A stretch of DNA of 64,000 nt from Rhizobium phaseoli (GTDB lineage: Bacteria; Pseudomonadota; Alphaproteobacteria; Rhizobiales; Rhizobiaceae). Position 1 is the stretch's first letter; each line of letters starts with the position of its first letter. The DNA lies in NCBI RefSeq assembly GCF_003985125.1, contig NZ_ML133565.1, positions 310,001-374,000 of the forward strand, in the 5' to 3' direction. Positions 9,198-18,809 of the stretch are shown piece by piece. Both the position numbers and the translations under genes were made by a program. The notes beneath the pieces are model-generated. The model had not been told where the DNA came from. It worked only from the letters and a program-made list of their open reading frames with translations, and ran no database searches.

Positions 9198-9214
9198 ATG
9201 CTCGGGCCTGCCCC
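9198..9214. repeat. Left part of a REP-like hairpin interrupted by the insertion sequence
   Basis: If the insertion sequence and one target copy are removed, 9198-9214 joins 10559-10564 to give a perfect 9-bp stem, ATGCTCGGG/CCCGAGCAT, with a CCTGC loop. It lies about 60 bases behind the putA stop. Palindromes with this kind of GGGCCTGCCCC core occur as dispersed REP-type repeats in alphaproteobacteria; here it may also have served as the putA terminator, though no T-run follows. Confidence 0.6.
9204..9214. repeat. Target-site duplication, left copy
   Basis: The 11-base GGGCCTGCCCC directly abuts the left inverted repeat of the IS element and is repeated exactly at 10548-10558. Confidence 0.9.
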
Positions 9215-10547
9215 CATGGGCGCTAACTTAGTATTGACGGTGATGATCGCGAGTGATTCATCTTGGTCATGAGCGATTCGTTGCAAGCATTGGATTGGGG
9301 CGAGCTGGTCGAACGACTTGGCTCGGCGGAAGAGTTGGAGGCGAGCGCGCGCGAGGCCGGCGCGCTGCTTCGAAAACGGCAGGTGGGCGGCGCGGCCGAT
9401 CTGCTGCGATTGTGTTTCGCCTATGTGCTTGGTGGTTTTTCGCTTCGAACCTTGGCGGCTTGGGCCGAGCAGCGGGGGCTAGCGTCGATGTCCGACGTGG
9501 CCATGCTTAAACGTCTGAAGGCCAGCGCCGATTGGGTAGGCTATCTGGTTTCGGAGTTGCTTGCCGAGCGCTGCCCCGAAGCCTTTGCCGGTGTGCGCAG
9601 TGACCTGCGGCTGATGGCGGTTGACGCCACGGTCGTTGCACCACCTGGGCCAAAGCGGGCCTACTGGATGGTGCATACGGTGTTCGACCTTTCACGGCTG
9701 AAACTCAGCTCGGTTGAGGTCACCGATCGTCGTGAAGCCGAACGGCTGTCGCGCGGCGTCAAGGCCGGCGAACTTCGGATCGCCGACCGTGCCCATGCCA
9801 AGGCGGCCGATCTGGCTGTGGTGGTCGGGGTCGGGGCCGATTTTCTGGTCCGTGCTCCTTCCAACTATCCGCGCCTGCTGGATAGCGACGGCCAGTTGCT
9901 GGAGCGCTTGGCACTCTGCCGCGAGGCGGACGCCAAGGGTGTGCTCGATCGGTCCGTGAGGATCCAGGACGGCAAGTCCAAGGTCGAGGTGGCGGCACGT
10001 GTGGTGATCTTACCCTTGCCGCCTGAGGCCGCCGCAAAAGCCAGGCGAGCGGCACGCCGGTTGGCCGCTAAGGCCAGATACACGCCTAGCGATGCCGGCA
10101 TCGAGATGGCTGGCTACCTGGTGCTGCTGACTTCGCTTAACGCCGACGACTGGCCCCCGGAGCGGCTCGCCTCGACCTATCGGTTGCGATGGCAGATCGA
10201 ACTGGCCTTCAAACGCATGAAGTCGCTGATCGGTTTGGAAGACCTACGTGCCAAGGACGCCGACCTGGCCCGCCTGTGGATCAACACCGCCCTGCTCGCC
10301 GCACTGCTGGCCGAAGACGGCCTGCCGGCCCTCGATCCCGAGGCGCCGGACTCTCTCCCCCTGGCAGCCTGAACCAATCGGCATTGCCGATCTGGCGTCT
10401 CGTCGCCATCGCCATTACCAACATCTCTATCGCCGTCTTGCACGCCGCCATCAGGCCCATCGCCATCGGCCAGCTGCTCCATCGACTGCGAGAGCCGCCG
10501 CGAAGGCGAAGAGCCATCGCACATCGACGGCTAAGTTAGCGCCTATG
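9215..10547 (+). mobile_element. Complete IS4-family insertion sequence, 1,333 bp
   Basis: The element is bounded by imperfect 17-bp inverted repeats: CATGGGCGCTAACTTAG at the left end (9215-9231) and, read inward, CATAGGCGCTAACTTAG at the right (10547-10531), one mismatch. An exact 11-bp target duplication flanks it. Ends beginning CAT and an 11-bp duplication are typical of the IS4/IS231 group. One intact DDE transposase fills most of it; about 175 bases follow the gene before the right end. The matched duplications and undamaged transposase suggest a recent insertion. Confidence 0.93.
9269..10372 (+). CDS. IS4-family DDE transposase
   Basis: Catalyses cut-and-paste transposition of the surrounding element. 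The 367-residue protein carries the IS4 catalytic acids: D in LMAVDATVV near residue 118, D in IADRAHAK near 172, and the Y-(2)-R-(3)-E-(6)-K signature in YRLRWQIELAFKRMKS with E near 310. ATG 9269 is chosen; an in-frame TTG at 9263 is an alternative, and neither has a strong ribosome site, as is common for transposases. The reading frame is uninterrupted, so the element may still be active. Confidence 0.93.
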   Translation: MSDSLQALDWGELVERLGSAEELEASAREAGALLRKRQVGGAADLLRLCFAYVLGGFSLRTLAAWAEQRGLASMSDVAMLKRLKASADWVGYLVSELLAERCPEAFAGVRSDLRLMAVDATVVAPPGPKRAYWMVHTVFDLSRLKLSSVEVTDRREAERLSRGVKAGELRIADRAHAKAADLAVVVGVGADFLVRAPSNYPRLLDSDGQLLERLALCREADAKGVLDRSVRIQDGKSKVEVAARVVILPLPPEAAAKARRAARRLAAKARYTPSDAGIEMAGYLVLLTSLNADDWPPERLASTYRLRWQIELAFKRMKSLIGLEDLRAKDADLARLWINTALLAALLAEDGLPALDPEAPDSLPLAA

Positions 10548-10558
10548 GGGCCTGCCCC
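10548..10558. repeat. Target-site duplication, right copy
   Basis: Exact second copy of GGGCCTGCCCC next to the right inverted repeat, followed by GAGCAT, which completes the interrupted hairpin. Confidence 0.9.
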
Positions 10559-10564
10559 GAGCAT

Positions 10565-10857
10565 CTTGCTTCCGTCGATAGGGCAGCAGATCCTCGGCAC
10601 AAGGCCGAGTATGACGTCGAGGAAAGGGCGAGGTTGCCAGCAAATCGGGGGGAAGAGGCAGAAAAGATATGCCTTCAGTCATCCTCGGGAACAAACTCGA
10701 CACCATTGACTATTTTTTTAAGAGTTCTGCCTATCGTGATGGTCTCTGGCGCGGCCACCGCCAATTGAGGGCAATGGTCAATTGCGCGCAGGCGTGCTGT
10801 CGCATGATGGGGCGCCGGAGTTAAGAGCCGAATTTCCTGGGCGGGGGCCACCATTTC
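10565..10857. other. Intergenic region upstream of the chemoreceptor
   Basis: No credible gene is seen. A T-rich run near 10711-10720 after TTGACT is the only promoter-like feature, but its spacing to a -10 candidate is poor, so no promoter is called. A GGCGGGGG stretch just before 10858 can serve as the ribosome site of the next gene. Confidence 0.5.
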
Positions 10858-13398
10858 ATGTCGTTGATTGACCGACTATTGCAGCGTATGCGGATCGTGA
10901 CGAAGGTCCTCTTCTTCGTGGTGCCTCTCGTCATCCTCATCGCGGGCATCGGCCTGTTCGGCTATTTCACGGCTGGGACGCTGAATGGCCAGATGACCCT
11001 GACCCGGCAGACGATCGATACGCTTTCCAGTTTTCAGCAACTGCGATCCTCGCTGACCGCCTTTACCGACCTTCCGACGCCGGCCACGCGCGATCGGCTG
11101 GTCGCCAGCATCGCCGATCAGCAGAAGGGTGCGGCGACGCTCGATGCCATGTTGAGCAATCCCGCCCAGAAGCAGCAGATCTCCGCCGTGCGCGAACTCG
11201 GCGGCAAGATGCAGGGCGGCGCCGACGCGCTCTGGGCGGTGGCGCAGGAACGTGCCAATACCGAACTGGGGATCGATGGGGCGGTAGCGCAACTTTTCAA
11301 GGAAAGCCAGACCGCCCGCAAGCAGCTCGACGTTCTTCAGGACCAGGCCGATGGCAAGGAGGCCTTCGTCCGGGCACTTCTTCTCGACGCCTCGGCCTAC
11401 AAAAATCTCTCGGGACGCGTTGCGAAACTGCGCAAGGCGACCGCAGCCGCAGCCGATCCTCAGAAGCTTGCCCAGGCCATCGGCAGCCTTCTGCCGCCGC
11501 TCGTCAAGGAAGTCGGCGAGAGCGAGGCGCTCGGCTCCGATAAGGCGAAAAGCCAGATCGCTCCGCTGAAGCCGGTTCTGGACAAGCTTGCCGCGATGGC
11601 GAAGGACAGCGCCAATCTGTCGCTCGACGGCTATGCTCCCGTCGACCAGGATCTGCAGCGTTTCGAGGAGCAGTTTGCAAAACTCGCTTCCGGCAATGCG
11701 GATACATCAATCGAGCGTTTCGCCGGCATGGATGCGAGCATAGCAACGCTTCGCTCGATGGTCGTGATCGTCAATGCCGCTTTCAAATCGATCGACGATC
11801 TGCGACTGCACCTCAGCGAACTGAACAGGCGGGTCGATGCCGAGTCGCGGGATGCGGTTCTGGTGGATCTAAAGGCCCTGCGCGAAAGCGCTGCAAAGCT
11901 CGAGCCCTTGAGCGGCAAGAACGCCGCTTTGAAGGATCTTGCCAAGAAGATCGAGCCTTCCCTTGCTTTGATCGAAAAGGGTACCTCGGACCTGATATCG
12001 ATCGCGGATCGGTGGCAAGGCAACAAGCAGACAGCGACCGAGCTGGTGGCGGCCGCAAGCCACACGCTCGAGCAGTTCGTCAGCACGGCGCAGGAGAGCG
12101 GCAAGGAAATCAGCCAGCGCTCGGCCACGATGTCGCTCTCCGCCATGATCGCGGGAACGGTGCTCGCCATCATCGGCGGGCTGATGCTCATCGAAACGCT
12201 GCGCGGACCGCTGAAGCGGATCACCCAGACGATGACGAGACTTGCTGCCGGCGATCTCAATGTTCCGATCGGCGATGGCAAGCGCGGCGATGAAATCGGC
12301 GATATGATCCGCTCCGTGACGGTCTTCCGCGACCAGGCGCTCGAAAAGACGAGGCTCGAAGAGGTCGCGGAAACGAACAGAGCGCGGGACGAACAGGAAC
12401 AGGCGCGCCGCGCAGCCGAGCAGGCACGCATCGAAGCCGAGCAGAGCGAGGCCCTGGACGCGCTGTCCGACATGCTCGGCAAACTCGCCGACGGCAATCT
12501 TGCTGCCGTGATGAGCGAGGAACTGGCCGCCGATTATGTCGCGATGGCCAGAACTTATAACCAGGCGATCGATGCGCTCCGCCGGACCCTCGCCGAGGTC
12601 CGCAACACAACCTACGAAATCGCCGAGGGCAGCACCAATCTTTCGGGCGCGGCCGACGATCTGGCACGGCGAACCGAACAGCAGGCGGCTGCCCTCGAAG
12701 ACAGTTCACGCGTGCTCGGCGAGCTGACCGCGAGCGTCCGCACGACGGCGGAAAACGCGCGCCAGACATCGGTTTCCGTCGCAGAGGCGCACCGGCAGGC
12801 GGAGCATTCCGCGGCCGTCGTCGCCAAGGCGGTCGACGCCATGGACGCCATCAACCGATCGTCGGACAAGGTCACCAGCATTATCGGCGTGATCGACGAG
12901 ATCGCCTTCCAGACCAATCTTCTCGCCCTTAATGCCGGCGTCGAGGCGGCGCGGGCAGGAGAGGCGGGCAGGGGCTTTGCCGTCGTCGCTCAGGAGGTGC
13001 GCGAGCTTGCACAGCGCTGCGCCAAGGCGGCCCGCGAGATCAAGGATCTTATCTCCAACAGCGCAACGCAGGTCGGCACCGGCGTCAAGCTCGTCGAGGA
13101 GACCGGCCAGGCGCTATCGGCGATCATGGAACATTTCACCTCGATCAACGGGCTGGTGCAGGTCATCTCGACGGCGACGAGCACCCAGTACAAGGGGATC
13201 GACGAGGTCAATAACGCCGTTCGCGATATCGAACATATCACCCAGCACAACGCCGCCATGGTCGAGGAAAACACCGCCGAGATTCACAGGCTGCGGCAGC
13301 AGGTGGAATTGCTGAACGAACGCATCTCCCGCTTCCAGACCGCCGACAGCCGCAGGGATTCGGCTGTCCAGAGCCATCGGATGGCCGTGGCCTCCTGA
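10858..13398 (+). CDS. Methyl-accepting chemotaxis protein
   Basis: Membrane chemoreceptor of 846 residues. A first transmembrane segment spans about residues 16-38, followed by a long (about 380-residue) helical sensor region, a second transmembrane segment near 424-447 and a HAMP domain ([18 protein letters not shown]). A second HAMP-like stretch lies near 530-580. The signalling hairpin tip [20 protein letters not shown] near 675-700 and the following methylation helix identify the class. No C-terminal CheR-binding pentapeptide is visible. The sensor region is longer than the usual four-helix bundle and may be a double helical bundle. The ligand is unknown; placement between proline and amino-acid oxidase genes suggests an amino compound, which is inference. 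Confidence 0.93.
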   Translation: MSLIDRLLQRMRIVTKVLFFVVPLVILIAGIGLFGYFTAGTLNGQMTLTRQTIDTLSSFQQLRSSLTAFTDLPTPATRDRLVASIADQQKGAATLDAMLSNPAQKQQISAVRELGGKMQGGADALWAVAQERANTELGIDGAVAQLFKESQTARKQLDVLQDQADGKEAFVRALLLDASAYKNLSGRVAKLRKATAAAADPQKLAQAIGSLLPPLVKEVGESEALGSDKAKSQIAPLKPVLDKLAAMAKDSANLSLDGYAPVDQDLQRFEEQFAKLASGNADTSIERFAGMDASIATLRSMVVIVNAAFKSIDDLRLHLSELNRRVDAESRDAVLVDLKALRESAAKLEPLSGKNAALKDLAKKIEPSLALIEKGTSDLISIADRWQGNKQTATELVAAASHTLEQFVSTAQESGKEISQRSATMSLSAMIAGTVLAIIGGLMLIETLRGPLKRITQTMTRLAAGDLNVPIGDGKRGDEIGDMIRSVTVFRDQALEKTRLEEVAETNRARDEQEQARRAAEQARIEAEQSEALDALSDMLGKLADGNLAAVMSEELAADYVAMARTYNQAIDALRRTLAEVRNTTYEIAEGSTNLSGAADDLARRTEQQAAALEDSSRVLGELTASVRTTAENARQTSVSVAEAHRQAEHSAAVVAKAVDAMDAINRSSDKVTSIIGVIDEIAFQTNLLALNAGVEAARAGEAGRGFAVVAQEVRELAQRCAKAAREIKDLISNSATQVGTGVKLVEETGQALSAIMEHFTSINGLVQVISTATSTQYKGIDEVNNAVRDIEHITQHNAAMVEENTAEIHRLRQQVELLNERISRFQTADSRRDSAVQSHRMAVAS

Positions 13399-13435
13399 GC
13401 GGCGTTTATGTCTTTCGCTTGGGGCGCGCGCCTGT

Positions 13436-14761
13436 TTAGAAATCGGCGACTTTGCCCCAGGCGGACGCCGCAAAGCGGCTGGGATGGTAGGGCCGCGGAT
13501 CGACGATCGGCTCATCGCCGGTGACGATGTCGGCAATTAGATGACCGGCGCCGGGTCCGATGCCGAAGCCATGACCGCTGAAGCCGGCAGCGAGGATGAA
13601 GCCGGGGAGGGTGGCGATCTCACCGATCCCGGGCACGCCGTCCGGCGTGCTGTCGATATAGCCCGCCCAGGCTGCGCTGATGCCGGTGTCCTTCAACGCA
13701 GGCAGAAGTTTAAGCGCCCGCGCATGCGTAAGGGCAATGGTGGCCGCGTCGACCGCCGGGTCGAGGATGCGCATGCGCTCCATCGGCGTCTGGGTGTCGA
13801 GGCGCCAGCGTGCCAGGGATTCATGGCCGGAACGAATTCCCTCCAATCCGCCGGGCGCGAGGCTGCGCCAGCGCCGGGCGAACATCGGCAGGAACTGCGG
13901 CGCGAAACGAAGCTGCTGTGCAGTCGGATCGACCCGGCCGCGGCCGCTGATCGCCAGCGTGTAACCGCCATCGCCGCGACGCGTCACGGAAACCGCGGAG
14001 GTATGCAGTGCATCCGGCAGGCCGCTCGCGCCCGGTGAAACCGAAAGGATCGACGAGCGGATCGAGGCTTGCGGAAATCGAATGCCGAGCTGGCGGCAGA
14101 AGGATGAGGCCCAGGCGCCGCCGGCCAGGATCGCGATTTTGGTCCGGATCGTGCCATGCTCGGTGACGACGCCCGCAAGCCTGCCGCCTTCGATGTCGAT
14201 GCCGCGGGCCGCACAGGACTGATGCACCGTGCCGCCGAGCTTCAGGATCGCGCGCGCGACGGCCGGCGCGGCACTTGCCGGATCGGCGGTGCCGTCCGTC
14301 GGTGAAAGTACCCCGCCTTTCCACACGGAGCCGGTCGCGCGCCCGCGGTCGGTTGCCTTCGCGCTGCTCAGCATATGGGTCGTGACGCCGACCGACCGGG
14401 CGAATTCGCCCCAGCGAGCCCAGCCGGAGAGCTCCTCTTCGCTGTTGCTGAGATAAAAAAGACCGCAGCGGCGGAAGCCGGTGTCCTCGCCGGTCTCGGT
14501 CGCGAAGCGCTCCCACAGACCGAGGCTCTTCGTCGACATCGGCAATTCCCGGGCGTCGCGGTTCTGCTGCCGGCACCAGCCCCAATTGCGGCTCGACTGT
14601 TCCGCCCCGATCAGCCCCTTCTCGACCAGGGCGACCTTCAATCCGCGCCGGGCCAGATAATAGGCTGCGAAAGCACCGACGATGCCGCCGCCAATCACCA
14701 CCGCATCGGCGGCAGCAGGCGGCTGTGGGGTGGTGTCGACGTGCGTGAGCGGTGCGGGCAT
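13436..14761 (-). CDS. FAD-dependent oxidoreductase, DAO family (copy 1)
   Basis: Flavoenzyme expected to oxidise the C-N bond of an amino or imino acid. The 441-residue product has the Rossmann motif VVIGGGIVGAF at about 21-31 and the conserved SSRNWGWCRQQNRDAREL block near 56-73, with GFSGHGFGIGPGAGHLIAD near the C terminus, typical of the D-amino acid dehydrogenase/sarcosine-oxidase superfamily. It is a close paralogue of the protein at 22946-24268: both share SSRNWGWCR.QNRDAREL, GEDxGFRRCGL and FPQASxR motifs. It is divergent from an Lrp regulator at 14993. The substrate is not evident; a D-amino acid, N-methyl amino acid or hydroxyproline-type imino acid are possible. Confidence 0.85.
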   Translation of the reverse strand: MPAPLTHVDTTPQPPAAADAVVIGGGIVGAFAAYYLARRGLKVALVEKGLIGAEQSSRNWGWCRQQNRDARELPMSTKSLGLWERFATETGEDTGFRRCGLFYLSNSEEELSGWARWGEFARSVGVTTHMLSSAKATDRGRATGSVWKGGVLSPTDGTADPASAAPAVARAILKLGGTVHQSCAARGIDIEGGRLAGVVTEHGTIRTKIAILAGGAWASSFCRQLGIRFPQASIRSSILSVSPGASGLPDALHTSAVSVTRRGDGGYTLAISGRGRVDPTAQQLRFAPQFLPMFARRWRSLAPGGLEGIRSGHESLARWRLDTQTPMERMRILDPAVDAATIALTHARALKLLPALKDTGISAAWAGYIDSTPDGVPGIGEIATLPGFILAAGFSGHGFGIGPGAGHLIADIVTGDEPIVDPRPYHPSRFAASAWGKVADF

Positions 14762-14826
14762 GGCATGGTCTCCGGTTCGGTACTAGTCTAACGGATCCGA
14801 AGCCGCGCCTTTGCCGCAGATCGACC

Positions 14827-14858
14827 GGCGGCAGCAGAAGATTCTGTCTTGCGGCGAG
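14827..14858. promoter_or_regulatory. Candidate Lrp-type binding site in the oxidase/Lrp divergent gap
   Basis: A perfect dyad CAGAAGATTCTG lies at 14835-14846, preceded by CGGCGG and followed by TCTTGCGGC. Two related blocks occur upstream of the second oxidase (24570-24581) and of the aldehyde dehydrogenase at 45012-46475 (46556-46567). Its A/T centre and dyad resemble Lrp/AsnC sites. Binding is inferred. Confidence 0.35.
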
Positions 14859-14992
14859 TCCAGCAGCCATTTGTGCTTCGTCATATGCCGCAATCTGATC
14901 GACACTGCCTTGGTATATGTTAAGCTCGACGCTGGAAAACCGCAGCATAATCTGCTGCACCGTTGGCGATCTCTAGCAGACGAAGGCGTGTG

Positions 14993-15469
14993 ATGAAACT
15001 CGACCGGATCGACATAAAAATCCTCTACGAACTGCAGAAGAATGGCCGCGTCACCAATGTAGAACTCGCCGAGCTGGTCAATCTGTCACCGAGCCCGTGC
15101 CTGATGCGGGTGAAGAAGCTGCAATCCGAAGGCTACATCGAAGGCTATTCGGCTCAGATTAATGTCAGTAAGCTCGGCCAGACGCTCACCGTGTTTACCG
15201 AGATTACACTGAAGAACCATCGGCAGATCGATTTCGCCCGTTTCCTCGCGGCGATCGAGAAGGTCGACCAGGTGATCGAATGCCATCTGGTTTCGGGCGG
15301 CTATGATTATCTCCTGAAATTCGTCACCGCCGGCATCGACGAATATCAGACGATCATGGAACGGCTCACCGATATGGACGTCGGCATCGACAAGTATTTC
15401 AGCTTCGTCGTCCTGAAATCGCCGATCATCAAGGCCCACATGCCGCTGACCACTTTGTTTCCGCATTAG
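14993..15469 (+). CDS. Lrp/AsnC-family regulator
   Basis: A 158-residue regulator: helix-turn-helix at about 18-40 (NVELAELVNLSPSPCLMRVKK) and a RAM domain (VIECHLVSGGYDYLLKFVT) for amino-acid effector binding. ATG 14993 follows AAGG and gives the normal MKLDRIDIKIL start; the upstream TTG reading is not needed. It is divergent from the DAO-family oxidase, so it probably controls that gene in response to its amino-acid substrate. A decayed homologue of its C-terminal part lies at 25600-25730 beside the second oxidase. Confidence 0.9.
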   Translation: MKLDRIDIKILYELQKNGRVTNVELAELVNLSPSPCLMRVKKLQSEGYIEGYSAQINVSKLGQTLTVFTEITLKNHRQIDFARFLAAIEKVDQVIECHLVSGGYDYLLKFVTAGIDEYQTIMERLTDMDVGIDKYFSFVVLKSPIIKAHMPLTTLFPH

Positions 15470-15770
15470 AGAGCGCGCATCGCCCCGGCATGTATGATCC
15501 GCACTTGCCCTCCTCGGTGACAGATGTCGCAACAGTCCGCAGGTGTGGCTGGGTGGTGGAGAGATTTCGAAATTTACGACTGAAACAAGGCCTTATTCGG
15601 TAACGCCGACTTCCGCATCGCCTTAATCTCGGATGACACCACGACCCATCCCAGAGGCAGGCCGGGATGGTCGAGGCCATCGGCAGCCCGTACTGCTCAG
15701 CTGTCGCGCTCGGAAACAGTCCAACCCTCGCCTCGTAGATCAGAACCGCCTCTCAAAGAAGGAAGATGAC
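15470..15770. other. Intergenic region between Lrp regulator and cupin
   Basis: About 300 bases with no convincing open frame. An AAGGAAG ribosome site lies just upstream of the cupin start. No clear promoter or hairpin was found. Confidence 0.5.
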
Positions 15771-16127
15771 ATGTCACTGTTGGTCACCATCGACACCAAT
15801 CCGGATTTCACGCCAAAGGACGCGGTCCCGGGGCCGGAGCGTCTGATTTCGGGCAATCCCTTTTTCAAGACCTGGGCCCAGGATGCTTCAAAGGGGGAGA
15901 AGGTGTTGACCGGCGTCTGGGAAGCGACGCCTGGCGAGCATCATTCGATCAAAGGCACCACCTACGAATTCTGCCATATTATTTCGGGCCTCGTAGAAAT
16001 CGAGGAGAAGGGCGGCCAGACGAAAACCTATCGGGGTGGTGACAGCTTCGTCATGAAGCCCGGGTTCGTTGGAGTTTGGCGTACTATTGAGACCGTACGC
16101 AAGATCTACGTCTGTGTTTACGAGTGA
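15771..16127 (+). CDS. Cupin-domain protein (DUF861/Cupin_3 type), copy 1
   Basis: A 118-residue single-domain beta-barrel protein. Motifs of the (S)-ureidoglycine aminohydrolase-like Cupin_3 family are present: GVWEATPGE, YEFCHIISGLVEI and GDSFVMKPGFVGVWRTIETVRKIYV. Such proteins are often found next to amine oxidases and are proposed to bind small metabolites or a metal; no reaction is established here. It is highly similar to the protein at 46680-47033 (shared LISGNPxFKTWAQD and PGFVGVWxTIETVRKIYV). ATG 15771 has AAGGAAG upstream. It sits on the same strand as the Lrp gene and is followed by a strong hairpin. Confidence 0.85.
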   Translation: MSLLVTIDTNPDFTPKDAVPGPERLISGNPFFKTWAQDASKGEKVLTGVWEATPGEHHSIKGTTYEFCHIISGLVEIEEKGGQTKTYRGGDSFVMKPGFVGVWRTIETVRKIYVCVYE

Positions 16128-16135
16128 CAGCAGAT

Positions 16136-16171
16136 CTCAGGTGCGCCCACTAGAATAATGGCGCACCTGAG
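16136..16171 (+). terminator. Hairpin behind the cupin gene
   Basis: Perfect 12-bp arms CTCAGGTGCGCC/GGCGCACCTGAG enclose a 12-base loop, starting eight bases after the cupin stop. No T-run follows, so it may end transcription less strictly or protect the mRNA 3' end. It lies between convergent genes and could serve both. Confidence 0.6.
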
Positions 16172-16265
16172 AATTCCAGATGAGGCGACTTCAGAAACCT
16201 GAACCGACGTTACTGCAGCGCCTCGCGTAAACATCCCCGAACGGACATACCGAAGTTTGGACATT

Positions 16266-17693
16266 TCACTCGTCCAAGAAGCCGACGATGCTCTTGGTTT
16301 CGCTAAACTCGTCCAGTCCGAACTTGCCGTACTCCCGACCGTTGCCTGATTGCTTGTAGCCGCCAAAAGGGGCGGCGCTGTCCCAGGCGCAGCTGTTGAG
16401 GCGAACAGTGCCGGCGCGCAGCCTGCCTGCGAGCGCCCGCGCTTCTTGCGGATCTCCCTGAATGTAGGCCGCCAGACCGTAGGGGCTGTCGTTGGCGATC
16501 GCGATCGCTTCCTCTTCGCTATCATAGCCGATGATCGACAGTACCGGGCCGAAGATCTCCTCCCGTGCGATCGTCATCTGGTTGGTGACGCGGGCAAACA
16601 CGGTCGGGCGCACGTAATAGCCGGAATTGAGATGCGAAGGGCGCCCAGGACCACCGGCGACGAGCTCCGCTCCTTCCGCGATGCCGCGTTCGATCAGCGT
16701 CTGGATCTTGTCGAACTGGGCGCCGCTCGCGACCGGTCCGAGGTCGGTGCGTGGATCCGAGGGCGGGCCGACGACGAGCGCAGCCGCTTCCCTCGCGGCG
16801 ATCAAGCCTGCTTCCTCCATTCGCTCCGCCGGCACCAGCATCCGCGTTGGCGCGGTGCAAGTCTGGCCGGAATTGCTGAAGCAGCGGCGTACGCCAGCGC
16901 TGACCGCGGCGGCGAAATCGGCGCTGGGCAGGATGATGTTCGGCGACTTGCCGCCGAGTTCCTGATGCACTCGCTTGACGGTCGGTGCCGCCGCCTGTGC
17001 CACGGCAATGCCGGCCCGCGTCGAGCCGGTGAAGGACACCATATCCACATCCGGATGGCTGGCCAGTGCGGTTCCGACAGTAGGTCCGTCGCCTTGGACG
17101 AGGTTGAAGACGCCTTTCGGCACGCCGGCCTCATCCACGATCTCGGCGAAGACCACGGCACTGAACGGAGCGATCTCCGATGGCTTCAGGACCATCGTGC
17201 ATCCCGTAGCGAGCGCTGGAGCGACCTTGCAGGCGATCTGATTGATCGGCCAGTTCCAGGGGCTGATCATCGCGACGACCCCGATAGGCTCGTGTACGAT
17301 GCGGGTAGAGCCCTGCATGTAGTCGAAGGCAAAAGTCTCGATGGCCTTGATCGTTTGCTCGAAATGGGTAGCTCCGATACCGGCCTGCTCTGCCCGGGCC
17401 ATGGCGAGGGGAGCGCCCATTTCCCGCGAGATGACATCGCCGAGCTCGTCATTGCGGCGCTTGAGGATATCCACTATGCGCTTCAGCAGATCGATGCGCT
17501 CGGTCTTGGAGGTCTGAGAGAAGGAGGCGAACGCCCCCCGCGCTGCCGTGACCGCCCTCTGCACGTCGGCGGCGCTGCCGAGCGCTATCGTGCCCGCCGG
17601 CTGCTCCGTCGAGGGATCGATGACTTCGAGTGTTTTCGAGACGCAGGGTTCGATCCACTCACCGTCGATATAGAACCTGTGGGCATGCATCAT
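16266..17693 (-). CDS. NAD(P)-dependent aldehyde dehydrogenase
   Basis: Oxidises an aldehyde to the acid. The 475-residue protein has the full ALDH signature: SPWNWP with Asn near 148, KPSE near 170-173, FTGSTRAG near 221-228, catalytic Glu in QELGGKSPN near 245 and nucleophilic Cys in NSGQTCTAP near 279. ATG 17693 follows GGAG; the longer reading to 17795 adds unrelated sequence. It is the last gene of the minus-strand cluster running from 24268, 147 bases after the dehydratase gene. Its aldehyde is probably produced by one of the upstream oxidases; the exact substrate is unknown. Confidence 0.92.
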   Translation of the reverse strand: MMHAHRFYIDGEWIEPCVSKTLEVIDPSTEQPAGTIALGSAADVQRAVTAARGAFASFSQTSKTERIDLLKRIVDILKRRNDELGDVISREMGAPLAMARAEQAGIGATHFEQTIKAIETFAFDYMQGSTRIVHEPIGVVAMISPWNWPINQIACKVAPALATGCTMVLKPSEIAPFSAVVFAEIVDEAGVPKGVFNLVQGDGPTVGTALASHPDVDMVSFTGSTRAGIAVAQAAAPTVKRVHQELGGKSPNIILPSADFAAAVSAGVRRCFSNSGQTCTAPTRMLVPAERMEEAGLIAAREAAALVVGPPSDPRTDLGPVASGAQFDKIQTLIERGIAEGAELVAGGPGRPSHLNSGYYVRPTVFARVTNQMTIAREEIFGPVLSIIGYDSEEEAIAIANDSPYGLAAYIQGDPQEARALAGRLRAGTVRLNSCAWDSAAPFGGYKQSGNGREYGKFGLDEFSETKSIVGFLDE

Positions 17694-17840
17694 TGATGGC
17701 TCCAATCTGTTGCTTGGTCTGCCGACGAACGCAGTCCGCGATACGCCGAACGGCGGACAGCTTGTATTTGCCAAAGGATGATCGCAGACCTTCAACGGCG
17801 ACCGGGTGGTGCATTGACCGAAGTTGAATGGATCACAGCG

Positions 17841-18809
17841 CTAATTGTAGATCTCGGCCAGGTCGTGTAGATCCCAGTTCCCGCCGGACAGCACCGTACA
17901 GACTTTCTCTTCTGGCTTCACGTGTATGCTGCCTGCCAACAAGGCTCCGATTCCAATGGAGGCGGCCGGTTCAGCGATCAATTTTGCATCTTTGGCAAGG
18001 GCACGCATCCCGGCAATGATGTGTTCGTCGTCAACAAGAACAATCTCGTCCACATATCTTTCGATAATGGGATAGGGGTTTTGCCCCGGGACGCTTATCC
18101 TCAAGCCATCGGCAATGGTGTTCTTCAAGGGAAGCGTTGTCCGCTCCTTGTTGATCCGGCTATGGAAATACTTCGGTGTCAACGCAGGTTCCGCGCCTAT
18201 GACCCGCACGGATGGGTTCGTTTCCTTGATGGCGGTCGCGATTCCCGAGATCAGCCCTCCGCCCCCCACGGGAACGATGACGGTATCCACATCCTCCAGA
18301 TCCTGCAATATTTCACAACCGATCGTTCCCTGACCGGCCATTACTATGGGGTCCTCAAAAGCGTGAACAGCCGCGTACCTGTTTTCTTCGGCGATTTCAT
18401 ACACCCTTTTCCATCTGGCGGCGGTATCGCCGTCGAAAAGAATAACTTCCGCTCCGAGGGCCTTGGTGTTTTCGATTTTGATCTTGGGCGTGGTGACCGG
18501 AAGGACCAAAATCGCTTTCACACCCAGCATCCTGGCGGCATAAGCGAGCCCTTGGGCATGGTTGCCCGACGAGGTCGCGATGATCCCGTTGGCGATCTCT
18601 TCTCGGGAGAGCGAGAGAGCCTTGTTCAGAGCGCCGCGGATCTTGAACGCGCCAGTAATCTGCAGGGTTTCGGGCTTGAGATAGAGCTGACAACCAACCA
18701 CTTTCTCGATCTTGTCCGCACGCAATAGGGGGGTATGTCTGACGTGCGGTTTCAGCCGCTCTTGAGCTTCACGGATGTCGTGAATGGTGGGGAAATTGCG
18801 CATGGTCAT
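17841..18809 (-). CDS. PLP-dependent threonine/hydroxyaspartate dehydratase-like enzyme (EutB/BhcB type)
   Basis: Fold-type II PLP enzyme of 322 residues that should dehydrate a beta-hydroxy amino acid to an enamine/imine. The PLP lysine is K56 in [10 protein letters not shown], the phosphate loop is [10 protein letters not shown] near 180-190, and SSGNHAQG is at about 80-87. It lacks the C-terminal regulatory ACT domain of biosynthetic threonine deaminase, as expected for catabolic, serine racemase-like or hydroxyaspartate dehydratase members. Its start overlaps the stop of the cyclodeaminase-like gene by four bases (ATGA). This pair recalls EutB-EutC of hydroxyectoine clusters and BhcB-BhcD of the beta-hydroxyaspartate cycle. 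Third positions are more A/T-rich than in neighbours (31 G/C in bases 18661-18720), which suggests transfer. Confidence 0.85.
   Translation of the reverse strand: MTMRNFPTIHDIREAQERLKPHVRHTPLLRADKIEKVVGCQLYLKPETLQITGAFKIRGALNKALSLSREEIANGIIATSSGNHAQGLAYAARMLGVKAILVLPVTTPKIKIENTKALGAEVILFDGDTAARWKRVYEIAEENRYAAVHAFEDPIVMAGQGTIGCEILQDLEDVDTVIVPVGGGGLISGIATAIKETNPSVRVIGAEPALTPKYFHSRINKERTTLPLKNTIADGLRISVPGQNPYPIIERYVDEIVLVDDEHIIAGMRALAKDAKLIAEPAASIGIGALLAGSIHVKPEEKVCTVLSGGNWDLHDLAEIYN

Noticed and set aside
9215..10547. IS element as one arm of a composite transposon
   Set aside because: No second copy is present in the window and the flanking 11-bp repeats show insertion as a single unit.
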